Source: Prorocentrum cordatum
Taxonomy: Eukaryota; Sar; Dinophyceae; Prorocentrales; Prorocentraceae
NCBI GenBank assembly: GCA_963575745.1
Contig: CAUYUJ010021137.1
Span: forward strand, 407,335-471,334
Direction of reading: 5' to 3'
Length of the DNA: 64,000 nt
In this document: positions 30,473 to 41,464 of the stretch, in pieces
How positions within the stretch are numbered: the first letter of the stretch is position 1
Layout: every line of letters starts with the position of its first letter
Made by a program: the position numbers and the translations under genes
Notes under the pieces: model-generated
The model's input: only the letters and a program-made list of their open reading frames with translations
Database searches by the model: none
What the model was told of the DNA's origin: nothing

Positions 30473-31020
30473 GGAGTGCGATTGCAACAAAAGCATGCCC
30501 ACAGAAAAAAAAAAAACAGAGAAGCGGCCGAACGGGCAACGTTGGCCCTCGGCGGCTGCGGGTTCCCCAGTGCCCGCGCGCGCGCTCTCCTCTCGCGCGC
30601 CAGCCTGGCGCTCGCTCAACGCGGGCTTTGCCGCAGCGAGTTCCATCCCTAAGCACAACCCGGAACAATTTGTCGAACCGCGCCTGCCTTGTAGGGCTGA
30701 GATAACGACACACCCAATGCCGCCCCAAGACAACCGAGGAGCGTCACTCCCCCGGCCGACTCCTACCCCCACGCAAGCACCGGGCGGGGCACCCGGGCCG
30801 TGGGAAAAACAGGTGGGGATCCCCCGATGCGCCGCCCATAGGCGACCGGCGTCCCCGCCCGAGCCAGGTGGGCCACCGCAAGGGGGACGCAACGTGGCAA
30901 CGAGAATGTTTTTCTCCCCGTGGCCCGCTACAGGCAAACAGGGGTGACGAATGGGCTGCTAGGCGCTTGTTTTTTCTGGGGCGCACGAGGGCACCCAATG
31001 GCACAGGTGCCAGACTGAGG
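30473..31020. other. No supported gene
   Basis: Unique GC-rich sequence with an A-run at 30508; only compositional ORFs. Confidence 0.5.
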
Positions 31021-31023
31021 AAG

Positions 31024-31025
<2 letters not shown>

Positions 31026-31072
<47 letters not shown>

Positions 31073-31093
31073 CGACGATGGTGATGGTGATGG

Positions 31094-31134
<41 letters not shown>

Positions 31135-31328
31135 CCGATGCATATGATGATGCGGATGCTGATGATGAAGATGATGCTGATGCTGATGCTGATGATGCTG
31201 ATGCTGATGCTGATGCTGATGATGAGGAGGAGGAGGAAGAGGAGGAGGAGGAGGAGGAGGAGGAGGAGGAAGAGAAGGATGAGGAGGAGGAGGAGGAGGA
31301 GGAGGAGGAGGAGGAGGAGGAGGAGGAG
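31026..31328. repeat. (GAT)n then (GAG)n microsatellite
   Basis: GAT/GGT/GCT trinucleotides to about 31222, then GAG to 31328. The Met-, His- and Ile-rich frames across it are artefacts. Confidence 0.95.
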
Positions 31329-31566
31329 TGGCAGAGGGAGCAGGGCGGAGGGGCGGCCAGGGACTCGGACCGCGGCCGGGGAAAACGCGAGGGGGGACGC
31401 CGCCGTCGAAGCTGGAGCCGAGGCCCCGGGCCGCGCGCAGCCGACGCCTTGCCGCGGGGCGCTCTGCGCTTGGAGCCCGGCGCCCGCAGCGGGGGGCGGG
31501 CACAGCGCAGACACAAGCCCTGCTTGGGACACATGTGCCCACCATTGGGAGGTCGCTTCGTCCTCA

Positions 31567-31720
31567 ACCAGCCTCGAACTTATCCCTATCCCTGAGATTG
31601 ACACGCCAAAAGGCGATGACAATCTTAGGGGTGCACCCTCAGAAACTGAGGGAATCCCTAAGATCGCCATCGTGACGAGGCGATGTCCAACATAGGGATA
31701 GGGATAGGTTTCAGGCTGGT
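31567..31720. mobile_element. Foldback element F2, 154 bp
   Basis: Ends ACCAGCCTCGAACTTATCCC (31567) and its near-complement ending AGGCTGGT (31720). Pairing continues inward through the TATCCCTATCCCT, CGATGACAATCTTAGGG and CCCTCAG/CTGAGGG blocks, so almost the whole element folds on itself. GTCCTC occurs just outside both ends (31560 and 31723) and may be a target duplication. Confidence 0.65.
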
Positions 31721-32073
31721 AAGTCCTCGAGTCGTTTGCAGAGGCCCTCCGCCAGATGTGGTGAAGCACGTGGCGTTTTCCAACGGTCGGCAGCTTCTGC
31801 CTGGCGCGTGTCGCGGCGGCGGCCCCGGTGACGCGCTATGCCCTGCGAGCGGACAGTGTGTCGTTCCGCTCCGCGGGGCGGGAGGCTGGAAACAGCTCGG
31901 GGTGTGGACGCTCGGGGACTGGGACGTGGATGGCGTGTCGCGCCGAAACGTGGCGGGCCAGAGCCTCGAGCCGGCGGCGCGACACGCTCAGCCGGCGTTC
32001 CCCACCGTGCGCGCCAGAAGTAGCGAAGGGCGTGAGATTGAACACCCCCCTCCCCAGCGCGCCTCAAGTTTGG

Positions 32074-32273
32074 AGGCCTGGAAATTGGCACCAACACCAA
32101 CACAAGGGGGGGTGCCTCCACAGGGGGAAGATGATCCTAGATTTCGGCGTTGGTGGTAAGATGTTTCGGCCACCCTGGAAGCCAGAAGACTACCACCGTC
32201 ACCGGGATCGGGGTCTTCTTCCCTCGGTGGAGGCACACCGCCGATATTGGTGTTGGTGTCCACCTCTAGGCCT
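32074..32273. mobile_element. Foldback element F3, 200 bp
   Basis: Starts and ends with AGGCCT; the arms (about 55 bp) share ACCAACACCAA and GTGCCTCCAC blocks in inverted order, with short insertions. No clear target duplication. Confidence 0.6.
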
Positions 32274-32686
32274 GCGATCAAATGCCAGGGAGAGGCGCGG
32301 GGGACCCGGCTCAGCGCCGACGGAACTCGGCCGCCTCCAACATGTCCCGAGCCTGTTCGTGCCCCTGGCTCTTACCGCGGGCTCGGCCGATATACTTCCG
32401 GCCGGGCCGCGGGCGGCGCTGGAGGAGTCACCTGCTGTAGCCGCCCAGCCGTAGTGGGAATTGGCCGCGGCAGGGCCTCTCACACACATGCCCTACGGGC
32501 ATGCCTGCGGTCGGGGAACACTGAAGGGGCCCAAGGACACACAAATCCCAGGATTCCCAATATTTCCATATATTTTCTAGGCTTTAGGCTTCCCCCCACT
32601 TCCCGTATTTTCCCATATTTTCCAATATTTTCCGGGGGATCGACGATTCATTGTGTCTGTGTTTTTCCCCTCCTGAAACAGGTCAT

Positions 32687-32786
32687 GGCTGGAACCCCCT
32701 CCCTGACGCGCGGAGCGCGCTAGGGGCGGCGCTGGAGGCGCCGCCGGGGGGGTCCAGCGCCGATCCGAGAAATCCGCGCGGACCTC
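32687..32786. mobile_element. Foldback family F1, copy lacking most of one arm
   Basis: Matches the F1 copy at 11718: GCGCGG palindromic centre and complete right arm (GATCCGAGAAATCCGCGCGG to 32786). The left arm is present only as its innermost few bases. Confidence 0.7.
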
Positions 32787-33528
32787 CTCCAAACAATCAC
32801 ATTTAAGTCATTGTTTGTTCCCCGATGTGTGCCCTCTGTGCTAGCACTGAAGCTAACCACCACGACCGCCGCGACTGCTGTCGGTATAGTTTCCATTTAC
32901 GATACGATACGACCACCGCTGCGGACATCCTTCGGGCCTAGCTAAGACCAGGTGGGCAAGGCCTTAGCATCAGGAGTCTGGCGCGTCTGGACAACACGCA
33001 ATGTGAGCGATACACATCTAAAACAAGTTATGAGGGGAGGGAGGGGGGGAGGAAGGTTCTGGAGGTCCTGTACTTATCCAGCTGGGGGGGGGGGGCAAAG
33101 GGGAACCAGTGGAAGCCTAGGTCGTCAAACTTCGCGCCCCAGGACCCGCGGCGCGCGTGATCTCGGCGCCATCGCGCCGCCCCCATTGAACACGAAGGGC
33201 GGCAGCTCGACGCCCAGAGACCAGGACGCGCGAAGCGCGACTGCCTCCGCGCCCCGGCGGGCGACCCGGGGAGACCAGTGCAACTCTCACCCAGCAGCCC
33301 GAGGAACCCCGCCGAACGGGGAAGGCACTCTCAGATGCGAGCGCCGCTCCGGGGAAGAGAAGGTGCAGCTCTCGTGCCACCATCGTCTCCTCTGCTCCTG
33401 CTGTCATCCTCCTGGCTAGGCCCAGGTCTGGGAGGGGAGGCGCCTCTATACTCACACCAGCGTGGCCCCATCTTCCGCCCACGCAGCATCGAATGGTATG
33501 TACAGAAAAAGAAGAAAGGGCACAAACA
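32787..33528. other. Spacer between foldback elements, no supported gene
   Basis: GC-rich with a G10 run at 33088. Short ORFs on both strands have no motif. Confidence 0.5.
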
Positions 33529-33674
33529 CAAACTCTTGGCGCTCCGCGCGGATTTCTCGGGTCTGCGCTGGACCCCCCTCCCTGGCGCGCGGAGCGCGCC
33601 AGGGGCGGCGCCAGAGGCGCCGCTGGGGGGGGGGGGGGGGGGGGACAGCGCGTCCGTGCGGAGCGCCAGAAGTT
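33529..33674. mobile_element. Foldback family F1, third copy
   Basis: Left arm from AAACTCTTGGCGCTCCGCG (33529) and right arm ending GGAGCGCCAGAAGTTT (33674). Same centre as the other copies, with a G15-like run before the right arm. Confidence 0.7.
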
Positions 33675-33686
33675 TATGTTTATGTA

Positions 33687-33862
33687 AGGGCTCCCAACTT
33701 CGCGCTTCGCGCTGCGCGAAGCGCGAAGCGCGAATAACTTCGCGCTCTCGCGCCGCCCTCCCAAAGGGAGAATAGGAGGACGAGGAGGAGGGGGGAGAAG
33801 GAACGAGGACCGCGAAGCGCGAAGCGCGAATAACTTCGCGCCCTCGAGGGAGCCCTTGTTTA
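33687..33862. mobile_element. Foldback element F4
   Basis: AAGGGCTCCC at 33687 and GGGAGCCCTT ending about 33862. Inside, CGCGAAGCGCGAAGCGCGAA occurs twice (33715 and 33811) followed each time by TAACTTCGCGC, making nested palindromes of GCGCGAA/TTCGCGC. Confidence 0.55.
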
Positions 33863-33950
33863 TGGCGCTGTTTCTTCTTCGAGAACGTACAGAGAGATGT
33901 GGTTGCACCGCTTCTCTGCGCGAGGGATGAGCGGGCCAACAACGCCTACA

Positions 33951-34114
33951 CTTAAGTCGGGCGTGTCCCCCTAGAGAAGGATTTTGGACGAAAAGTGGGA
34001 AAAATGCCCAACAAATGCCCCAAAGATGCTCAAACCTACTTTAAAAAATAGTCCCCAGACTATTTCTTGACTATTTCTGAATATTCCCCCTGTAGAGGGA
34101 CAGGCCCGACTTCA
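33951..34114. mobile_element. MITE-like element F5 with 7-bp target duplication
   Basis: Inverted ends AAGTCGGGCGTGTCCCCCTA (33954) and the complement ending at 34112, about 23 bp with three mismatches. The flanks are direct repeats GCCTACA (33944-33950 and 34115-34121). The interior is AT-rich with the word CTATTTCTTGACTATTTC. A single arm of the same family is at 15713. Confidence 0.68.
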
Positions 34115-34215
34115 GCCTACAGCCAGTACGGCCGTGGCCCGGAACTTGTCCCCTCGGCTGGTGTGCCGAGGCTTCGCTTGGTGGCAGGCCGGGGGCGCTT
34201 CGTTTTGGACGCCCG

Positions 34216-34392
34216 AAACAATGCCCAACAACAAATGCCCAACAAATGGGCACGGAACAATGCCCAACAATGGCCAACAAACAAATGCCCAACAACAATG
34301 CCCAACAACAACTGCCCAACAACAATGCCCAACAATGCCCAACAAAAAATGCCCAACAACAAATGCCCAGCAACAAATGCCCAACAATGCCG
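34216..34392. repeat. (AATGCCCAACAAC)n minisatellite
   Basis: Irregular tandem words AATGCCCAACAA with ACA insertions, units of 10-15 bp. Confidence 0.93.
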
Positions 34393-34653
34393 GTACGGAA
34401 AGAATGGGCACAATGCCCAACAGCAGAAGTTGCCCGAAACCAACCGCGGCCGCTGTTGGGCGGGCGGCCGTCTGTCTCGAATGGACGCAGGCCGGCGCGG
34501 ACAGCGAGTCCTGCTCAGAATGCAAAGGAGCTGCTGCTGAGCATCGTACTCATTCTCTCCGTGCCCACTTCGTTCGTGCCGGTTCGTGGGCGCCCCCCCC
34601 CCCCGCGCGCCGAGGGTTTCCCCCGGGGGCCCGCCCGGGTGCGCGCCCCGCGC

Positions 34654-34866
34654 TGTGTGTGTGTGTGCCCAGAGATCCCACGTAGCGAAAAAATCAAGAC
34701 GGAGGTTTTTCGCAATTTTCGGCCTCGAGGGGCCCTCGCCGGGCCCCGGGGACCGTCGACAAAACGACCCAGGGCGAAAAACCGGTCCTGAGGAATGGGT
34801 CGAGACCTGCAGGGGCCCCGCACTGAAAAAATCACGACGTCGGATCTCTGGGTGTGTGTGTGTGTG

Positions 34867-34898
<32 letters not shown>

Positions 34899-34926
34899 GG
34901 TGTGTGTGTGTGTGTGCGTGTGTGTG
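34654..34926. repeat. (TG)n microsatellite interrupted by a foldback element
   Basis: TG repeats at 34654-34667 and 34853-34926. Between them, 34668-34852 begins CCCAGAGATCCCACGT and ends with its inverted copy (15 of 16). The layout suggests insertion of a 185-bp element in a TG tract. Flanking copies of CCGAGGCTTCGCYTGGTG lie at 34165 and 34928. Confidence 0.7.
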
Positions 34927-34970
34927 CCGAGGCTTCGCCTGGTGCACGCCTGTGGGCGCCTCGTGGGCGT

Positions 34971-35059
34971 CACGATAGCTTGCATCGCGTAGATTGCGCT
35001 GCGTGGCTTGCTCGACACAGCCCAGATTGTGCCACGATAGCTTGCATTGCGTAGATTGC
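34971..35059. repeat. Direct repeat CACGATAGCTTGCATYGCG
   Basis: Two copies about 64 bp apart (34971 and 35033), related to the array at 36376. Confidence 0.7.
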
Positions 35060-35279
35060 ACGCAGATTCTCCTTTCTAAAAAGAGAATAGACTCTACCCC
35101 CCCCCCCCGGACTTATCCCTTCCCCTTTCGGGTGTGTAAGTCATATCTGATTCTGACCACTCGTCCATCCTAAGTATGAAATCATATCATCCCAGGCAGG
35201 CCGGGTCCCCCCCCTGAGGTTCCCTTGTAAAAAACACTATGCAGTGACATTTGTTGTTCTAACATAGCACTTTATCACA

Positions 35280-35740
35280 AATCCCCTGCAAAAAAAATGG
35301 GATGAAGTGCGCACGCGCGCGTCGTCGCGCGCGCATGCCGAAATCCTTCAAAAACCTTCGGTGCTGGAAGGATTTCGCAATCGAGTTTCCAGACAACATA
35401 CAAAAACACAGGGTTTCGCAACACTGATGTGCTAAAAAAGCTTCCGCGCGAGATCTTGCGAAATCTTAAGAAAACCATCGGTTTGTCAAGATTTCATAAA
35501 ATGCTACCAAACGGGCTTCGCGCGCGCGCATGTCGAAATCTGTCGAACGCCCTTGCGCGTGTGCCGTCGCGAGAATCCTCTGCAAAAAACGGGACGAAGT
35601 GCAGACGCGCGCGCCGTCGCGGGCGTATGCCGAAAACCTTCAAAACCCATTGGTTTGGGAAGGATGTTAAAATCGTGCGTCCAAAAAAACATACAAAAAC
35701 CTAAGGTTTCGCAACACGGATTTTCAACAAAAGCGTGCGC
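35280..35740. repeat. Tandem duplication of about 290 bp
   Basis: 35280-35440 and 35572-35735 share, in order, CTGCAAAAAA, GGGAYGAAGTGC, GCGCGCGYCGTCGCG, TGCCGAAA-CCTTCAAAA, GGAAGGAT, ACATACAAAAAC and GGTTTCGCAACAC. Copies are about 80% alike by eye. Confidence 0.75.
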
Positions 35741-35751
35741 GCGCGCTCTTG

Positions 35752-35754
<3 letters not shown>

Positions 35755-35782
<28 letters not shown>

Positions 35783-36240
35783 CTCCCTCCTCCCGCGTCG
35801 TCGTCGTCGTCGTCGCCTACGTCGTCCTCTGTCTTTTCTCGTGTTCGTCGTCGTCGTCCTCTTTGGCGTCGTGGTCGTTTCCGTCGTCGTTGTCGCCGTG
35901 GTCGTCCGTCCTCCTCCTCCTCCCACGTCGTCGTCGTCGTCCGTCGTCGGCGTCTCGTCGTCGGTTCTATTTCGTCACCGTCGTCGTCGTCGTTGTCGTC
36001 GTCGTCTTCCCTCCTCCCTCGTCGTTGTCGTCGTCGGCGTCGCCGTCCTTCCTCCTTCGTCGTCGTTCGCGTCGTCGCCGTCCTCCCTCCTCCCTCGTCG
36101 TTGTCGTCGTTGTCGTCGTTGTCGCCGTCGTCGTCCTTCCTCCTCCCTCGTCGTCGCCTTCGTTGGCGTCGTCGTCGTCTTCGTCGTCGTCGGCGTCGGC
36201 GTCGTTGTCGTCGTCGAAGTCGTCGGAGACGTCGTCGGTG

Positions 36241-36272
<32 letters not shown>

Positions 36273-36290
36273 GGTGTCGTCGTAGTCGGT
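35755..36290. repeat. (GTC)n microsatellite
   Basis: Degenerate GTC/CTC trinucleotides over about 535 bp; the Val-, Ser- and Arg-rich frames are artefacts. Confidence 0.95.
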
Positions 36291-36375
36291 CTTAAGAGGT
36301 TTTGCAACCCAAGTTGCGGGTGGGAGGGTGGGATGTTTGCGCGAGCAGTGGAGAGGACAGCTTCAAGTTGAGCAA

Positions 36376-36700
36376 GTGATTGATTGCACCACATAGCTTG
36401 CGCCACGCAGACCGCGCCACGCAGACTGCACCACACAGCCGGCATCACACGGCTTCCACCACATAGCTTGCACCACACAGCCTGCACCACGTCGACTGCA
36501 CCACGTTGATTGCACCTCCAGACTGCGCCACGTAGACTGCACCACGTAGACTGCACCACGCAGACTGCACCACACAACCTGCACCACACAACTGGTAGCA
36601 CGTCGAATGCACCACAGAACTGACACCATATACCGTGCACCACACATAGCTTGCACCACACAGCCTGCGCCACGCACATTGCACCGCGTACATTGCATCA
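36376..36700. repeat. (TTGCACCACGCAGAC)n minisatellite
   Basis: About twenty units of 14-15 bp with variants; minus-strand frames read as Cys/Ala/Trp repeats. Confidence 0.92.
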
Positions 36701-36984
36701 AAAAGCTTGCACATCCACAGCGCATTCACTTACCGTTTGGGAACCACGCTGGCTCGCATGGTATGGAAACGTCAGATGGTTCGAACGTGATTCCAGAGTG
36801 CTTCAATAATACTACAAAAATGCTCAAACGCGGCAACAACATGGACAACAAACAACATGCTCTGTGCAACTGTGAGACCAGCGCATCTCTCACACGTGCG
36901 CACTCTCGTACTACAACTGTGACCCGATGGGGAATTCGCCCATCACTCGCCCAGCTGTTGGTGCCCAAACCCTGGCCTTGCCAC

Positions 36985-37215
36985 ATCCTCCTCCTCCTCC
37001 TCCTCCTCCTCCTCCCTCTCCTCCTTCTTCTCCTCCCTCTCCTCCTCCTCTCATCCGCGCTCCGCGCCTCTCTCTCGCTCGCGGCTTCTCTATTCCTTCG
37101 TCGCTCCCTCCCTCCCTTCGTGCCCCCTCGCTCTCGCTCCCATCGCTGCCCCCACCCTCCTCCTTTCCTCCTCTTCCTCCTCCTCCTCCTCCTCCTCCTC
37201 CTCCTACTCCTCCCT
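36985..37215. repeat. (TCC)n-rich tract
   Basis: Two TCC blocks (36988-37050 and 37155-37212) separated by mixed CT-rich sequence. Confidence 0.85.
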
Positions 37216-37534
37216 TCTCTTCGCTGTCAGTTCACAAAGGGTAGCAGCAGGAGAGGAATGGGGGAATGAGGGCAGTTACGCAGGGGAGAACGATGAAGGG
37301 GACGAGGATGAAAAGGCACCCCGGGATGCGGCAGGTCTTCCGCCACGCGTAGTTCAGCTTCCCGCCTAAGCGTCTCTGGCAGCGAGGCTCTGCGATCGGG
37401 TGCACCGAAAAAGGGTGGCCGGGACGGGAGGCCAACGCACCATGGCCCAAGGCACGTGCGCGGACCAGGGGGAGTTGGAAGAGAGACGAGGCCACGACAA
37501 CCGGAGGATGTCACAGCCCCGGCCATGATATATA

Positions 37535-37579
<45 letters not shown>

Positions 37580-38690
37580 CGCCCCGCCCCCCCCTGGGCC
37601 CTCACTTCGCCGCCGCCGTCACCAGGCTGGCTGGAAGCACTGAGCATGTCCCACCTCTTGGGGGGGTCAATGATGGGGGGGGACCTGGCTCAGCGGGGAA
37701 ACGTCAACTTTGAATCGACGATACGTCGCAGACAGATCGGAGATGGGCTGTCAACGGATTCCTTTCCAAGGGGGCTTCTGCGGGGTCGTTGGGCTCCGCT
37801 CGTCTGATCGGTCGTACCCTCGCACGTTTTGCTGGATTGAGCTCGCGCGCAGGCGCCCCGTTCCAGCAGTCGGGGTCTAACCGCCCCCGCGCTGCCGCCG
37901 GCTTCCGTCGGTGCACCTGTTTCGACGGTTATTTCGCCTGTCAGCGTTCCTGGCTGTTCCACTTTCTGTTGCCAGCTACTCGTCGACGCACCTGGTCGAG
38001 TCGGCGCCCATGTCGTGTCAGCGGTCCTAGCTGTTCCACTCGCTGCCACGCGCCACTACTGACGAGGCAACGGTCAACGGTCCTGGCTGCACCGCGTCAC
38101 GCCTCACACCTCGAGCTCCATCGGGCGTGTCCGTTGCAACCGGGTCGGCGGATCCTGCTGTGCCAGGAGGATCGTGTCCTGTTACTTCGCTGCCGCCGCT
38201 CCTCTTTCGAACCGCCCGTCCGTCCGAGGCGGCTTGTCAGCGGTCCTGGCTGCACCGCGACTTGCCCTGCCACGGGGCCTTGGCCCATGCCCGCCCTTCG
38301 CACGCCCGGTGGCCACCTGAGTCGAAAGTGAGCCTGATAACTCAAATAGCATCCGATTCCATGATAGACATCGGATGGCAAATAGCGTCCATCGCTCTGC
38401 TGTGATAGTTCAGTATGAGGAATGGGCGGGTAAGATAGGATAAGATCGATGTATCGGTCTTTCCAGCACATAGCGAACACTCGCGGTGTCCGGGCAAATA
38501 GGGCGCGCGTGCCTTGAGCCAAAGGCAACGGCGCGCGAGCTATGCCCCCGATACTATAACATCTCCCAAAGAGCTACCCTTAAAGTCGGGAGGGGAGGAG
38601 ACGGAGAGCATAGTCGCACGCAAAGGTCGCGCGCACGACTGTTTGCAAAAAGGAAAACAGTGCGTACAGTCTGGCCTAACACCAGACTGT
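37216..38690. other. Spacer before the E1 retroelement; no supported gene
   Basis: (TA)n at 37526-37576. From 37930 to 38260 the phrase GTCAGCGGTCCTGGCTG recurs four or five times as a degenerate repeat. The 3' LTR of E1 should lie somewhere between about 38400 and 39000, but its partner would be beyond the window, so its ends cannot be set. Confidence 0.5.
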
Positions 38691-39165
38691 AAGGCGAGTT
38701 TCCTCGCAAAGCATTTCACGCAAATACAAGATAGCCCCTTTGAACGACGAAGGGCTATCGGCTCAGTTAGAGGTAAGCCAAACAGGCCATACCTCACCAA
38801 GCAAATGTGTATTAAGGCAAAGAGCCTGAGTTGTACAAAGCCGGCTCGTTGCCAGGCGTGAAATATATGGCTCGTTTCCGAGCAACTAGAAGGGCGCCTT
38901 TGTAGTAGGCGCCTGTGCTGGCAAATTGGACCGCGAGGGCAACAAGGACATACTAAAATTGATTAGACTTGGGTGTGTCTCTGTCCTCGGGACCCCGAAA
39001 GGGAACAAACTGCTTAACGTCATACTTGAATGACTGGGTGCCTGACATCACTTCCAGAAGCAGCTCCCGATCGATGCTTCCCTTTGTATGCCCGTCTGCG
39101 GTCATATCCCTAGTATCACACCACTGAACGTTATGTACTATACCTGTATCCAGAAGCTCACGTAT

Positions 39166-40788
39166 CTAACTGATATGTCCAAGCAGGGTCCGTTCTGTCG
39201 GTATCTTAAGATCCTTGCTTGATAATGATTTATAAACGGACTCAGCGTCTATGGTAAGAGATACTTTGATGGCTAGGCCTCCAACTTCACGCATATCTCG
39301 TAGTTGTCGTGGAGTCAAAGCTCCTGCCTTGAGCTCGTGGAGAGTGATGAGCGTAGGGTAACACTCATCGAGGTTATGCGCCGCTGCGAGTGCCTCCGCA
39401 GCATAGCTGGACCTCACCTGCAGTCGGTGTGATTTGCATAGTCCGTCACAGAGGTGAACAACGGACTTGCCTTGAGGCGAGTTTCCTCGCCGTAGTACAT
39501 TCGCCCCGCGTATGCCGTAGCCCTTGGTCTCATCATCCCCCTCCCCGGTAAGCTTCCGATACCCCGAATCGCTGTGGATGTCAACTTCACTCGTCGGCTT
39601 CATCCGAGGGAAGGTGATGCGTTTCGGGCAGCTGATCAGCTTTCGCGCCACAGCATTCAGGCGTCTGACTTGCAGATTGGTGGGCTCTTGGATTTTCTGG
39701 AGAGAGACCACGTATACCATGAGCCAGATTTGAGTAAGGAGGGCATAGGCGAGGGCTCCTCGCAAGCTGACGAACATGTCGGTAATGAGTTTCGTGGCTT
39801 TGGCATCGGCCGCCGCTCCTGTAAGTTCTGGGTGTGTGATAGGACGTAGTTGTTTGATATACTCGTCCTGATCCATAATCGCATCCCCTTGATCATTCTT
39901 AGTGTAGCGAACGGCGCAGTTCGTATATGTGTGTTTGTTTAGCTTGCATTTGCCAAACACCTTTTCGACACGCTGGACGTAGTCGTCTATATTTTTCTCT
40001 AGACCAGTCATGTTAGTATCATCGACATGTTTTGCCGTTAGCAGATCTTGGCTGAATTCAAACTCAGGGTCATAACTGGTCGGTGTAAGACCCATAGCTC
40101 GTGTGGTCGTACGAAGTTTGAGAGAGAACGCTCTTGGGGCATCCTTTGTACCCGTTCCTGGTTTGAGGCATCTGAGGCAGTGTCGGCTTTCGTCATAGGA
40201 TGAGAAGCCGGGTAGTGTACGAAGTACCTGGGCACTTCCCGGTGGAAGAGTGAAGCAGACCATGCGAGTTTCCTCGCCTGTGGCATGGGCAAGTTCCTCA
40301 TAGGTCAAACCCTTGAGGAACGCCTTGTCGATATCCATGGATGCTAAGATCCATTCTGGATGGCATGCCGCCTCACTTGCCAGGAGTCTTTGGGACTGCC
40401 TTCGGGCGGTTCCAGAGAATGTTTCCACATCGAAAGCCTCAGTATCCATAAATCCGCGAAGGACAAGTCTGAGACGAATGGTTTTAACGTTCTCGGTGCC
40501 CACCTTTACAAACTTCCACTTGTATACATACCTGGATGTCACGATGTTGGAAGCTTTGGATAGATCATACATCTCAAAGCATCGGTTGTCAATCCAGATT
40601 TGGAGCTCAGTATACAAAGCTTCACTAACCTTCTTTGGGTGTGCTGCTATGTCGGCTTTGGTCAGTAGATCATCTTCTTTAACGACCACAGCACGTTTAG
40701 CAGCAGTGGATGCATATACTCTCATCGTTGCGACCATATCGGTGTCGAGCTGTGCAAGTTGAGTCTGATCTAACACTATGTTTGACAT
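39166..40788 (-). pseudogene. E1 reverse transcriptase-RNase H
   Basis: A 540-residue minus frame. Copia-type RT (RVT_2): SRYVYKWKFVK and RLRLVLRGF near the start of the domain, MDIDKAFLKG with the first catalytic Asp (about 40335), and HVDD at 40018-40029 as polymerase site (YVDD in most Copia; HVDD is also usual in dinoflagellate relatives as I recall). RNase H: DIHSDSGYRKL, RSSYAAEALAA and LTIDAESVYKSL. The frame stops at 39166 in TAG, yet the next codons still read as the conserved RNase H tail (WCDTRDMTADGHTKG) to about 39000. The stop is therefore premature and this copy is inactive. Confidence 0.85.
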
Positions 40789-40852
40789 TTCTGATGTAAA
40801 ACATAACTCAACGCAAGGACCATATTCATCATTGTCAAGAGAGTAGCTCTCG

Positions 40853-41464
40853 TCAGGTGTGGTTGAGCAGAGAGAGAGAGACTATACAGGACTCTCGTGG
40901 TTCAGGCTCGTCTCCGAGCGTGACCGATGATATGGTATCTTCTTCGTCCATGGATGCTGAAGCCAAAACACATTGGTCAAGCAGCATGGTTGTTGGGACG
41001 CAGTAAAGATAATCGTCGGTAGTCGTCGTAGGATGAAGGTCCATACGTAGTTCGTCGTACCACTCTTCCAGCATCATAGCTTCGATATTGTTCCTCACTT
41101 TCCTCATAGATTGTCGACAGACGGCCTTCGCTCGGCGATGAAGCACCCGGGGTGTCTGGAGGAGGCCTGTTTCCAGGCGAATCGTGTTCTCCAGACGTGT
41201 TGCTTGAGTGCTGATATTTAGCCAGGTCGTCGTGAAATCCTAAGGAAGGGACGCGTGAAGTCAAGCATTGAATGAGTCTGGAATGAGTGCTACCAGTGAT
41301 CTGAGAAATGTTTAGGCCGGTGCCCACACACTCGTAGTAGTGGAAAGCCGGGCTGATATCGTTGTCATAGTGGATCAGCGTAGACCCGGTGGCGTACTTT
41401 ACTGCAGGTAGGATTGACACACTTTTGGCCAATCTAACTGCTACTACATGTGCTACTACATGTT
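40853..41464 (-). pseudogene. E1 linker between integrase and RT, frameshifted
   Basis: The integrase frame closes at 41465 in a run of TAG codons produced by a 12-bp direct repeat (ACATGTAGTAGC). After that, two overlapping minus frames (40977-41432 and 40853-41146) continue with polar residues (DDLAKYQHSSNT, EEWYDELRMD, MDEEDTISS). No domain is recognised; in Copia elements this position is a variable linker. Confidence 0.6.

Noticed and set aside
35735-36371. Val/Ser/Arg-rich ORFs of 180-270 residues
   Set aside because: They translate the (GTC)n tract in its different frames.
38513-38531. Reverse-strand match to the spliced leader (CTTGAGCCAAA then GGCAACGG)
   Set aside because: Needs a 2-nt gap and a mismatch, has no poly(A) or duplication nearby; treated as chance.
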